This document shows positions 30,559-30,776 of a DNA stretch of 30,776 bases, in pieces (position 1 is the stretch's first letter; the number at the start of each line of letters is the position of its first letter). Source of the DNA: a virus; IMG/VR virus record IMGVR_UViG_3300007344_000145, positions 1-30,776 of that record; one strand, 5' to 3'. The position numbers and the translations under genes are program-made. The notes under the pieces are model-generated. The model was given only the letters and a program-made list of their open reading frames with translations, was not told where the DNA came from and made no database searches.

Positions 30559-30776
30559 ATGCGGTTAATACCACTTAATAATTATAAAACTGCTGCAAAC
30601 AAGTTATCAATTGCATTAATGCATAATGATTATGATTACATTTCTTCTAGAAAATTCAATTCTGATGATTTTGAAGAATTTATTAGATTGCTAAAAGAAA
30701 ATCTTAAATGTAAAAATCATTCAGGAATAAATATAGACTCCGCATTAAGACAGTTACGCATAAAAGAAATATGTTA
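30559..30776 (+). CDS. Hypothetical protein, 3' partial
   Basis: The ATG at 30559 follows GAAGGG by 7 nt and opens a frame with no stop before the window edge (72 codons visible: MRLIPLNNYKTAANKLSIAL at the start, with DFEEFIRLLKENLKCKNHSG later). It appears soluble and helical. It is probably in one operon with the preceding 50-aa gene. No family recognised, and the missing end prevents further assignment. Confidence 0.6.
   Translation, partial: MRLIPLNNYKTAANKLSIALMHNDYDYISSRKFNSDDFEEFIRLLKENLKCKNHSGINIDSALRQLRIKEIC

Overview
This is a contiguous stretch of a strongly AT-rich, double-stranded DNA tailed-phage (or prophage) genome with a contractile tail. The head, neck, sheath, tube, tape-measure and baseplate genes run in the canonical myovirus order, with a DUF1073-type portal, a DUF2213 protease-scaffold, a DUF2184 capsid, a DUF3383 sheath, a DUF3277 tube, and a baseplate set resembling the simple type described for cyanophage Pam3 and its relatives. 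Codon reading is standard: TAA, TAG and TGA all act as stops. The host cannot be named. AT richness and an ankyrin-repeat cargo gene would fit a phage of a eukaryote-associated bacterium, but that is inference. No integrase, phage repressor, tRNA or CRISPR array was recognised, and no endolysin was recognised in the lysis area.

Layout. Positions 1-1078 (+): a left-truncated DnaC-like helicase loader and a VRR-NUC nuclease. Positions 1075-2264 (+): an accessory cassette with its own sigma70-like promoter and a palindromic operator candidate, holding a 54-aa ORF, an ankyrin-repeat gene bracketed by a 20-bp direct repeat, and a lipoprotein with a second membrane segment. Positions 2276-10321 (+): a promoter, small and large terminase, portal, protease with nested scaffold, decoration protein, capsid, and head-completion and neck proteins. 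Positions 10332-19903 (+): sheath (split into two reading frames), tube, tail-assembly chaperone with a -1 frameshift extension, tape measure, Dit-like protein, plug, hub, spike, gp25-like wedge, gpJ-like wedge and DUF2612 protein. Positions 19918-23230 (+): two paralogous fibre proteins and two small fibre-associated proteins. Positions 23268-24276 (+): a four-helix membrane protein and an overlapping i-spanin/o-spanin pair.

Positions 24269-30233 lie on the minus strand and look like the early region: a 149-aa unknown, a two-repeat helix-turn-helix protein, RecT, YqaJ exonuclease, small ORFs, a DEAH-box SNF2-like helicase, a coiled-coil protein and a TM2-domain membrane protein. Three good sigma70-like promoters drive this arm, and two carry a GTGATAAC element exactly 6 nt past the -10. 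The recT leader can fold into a three-stem junction with one loop complementary to the recT ribosome-binding site. At the right edge two short plus-strand genes start divergently.

How it works together: RecT plus YqaJ form a Red-like strand-annealing pair, and with the SNF2-like helicase and DnaC-like loader they would support recombination-linked replication. The plus-strand late block builds capsid and contractile tail, packages DNA, recognises the host and disrupts the outer membrane (spanins imply a Gram-negative host). The most unusual signals are the structured recT leader, the repeat-flanked ankyrin cassette, the shared promoter-proximal motif, the split sheath gene and the hairpin between the tube and chaperone genes.
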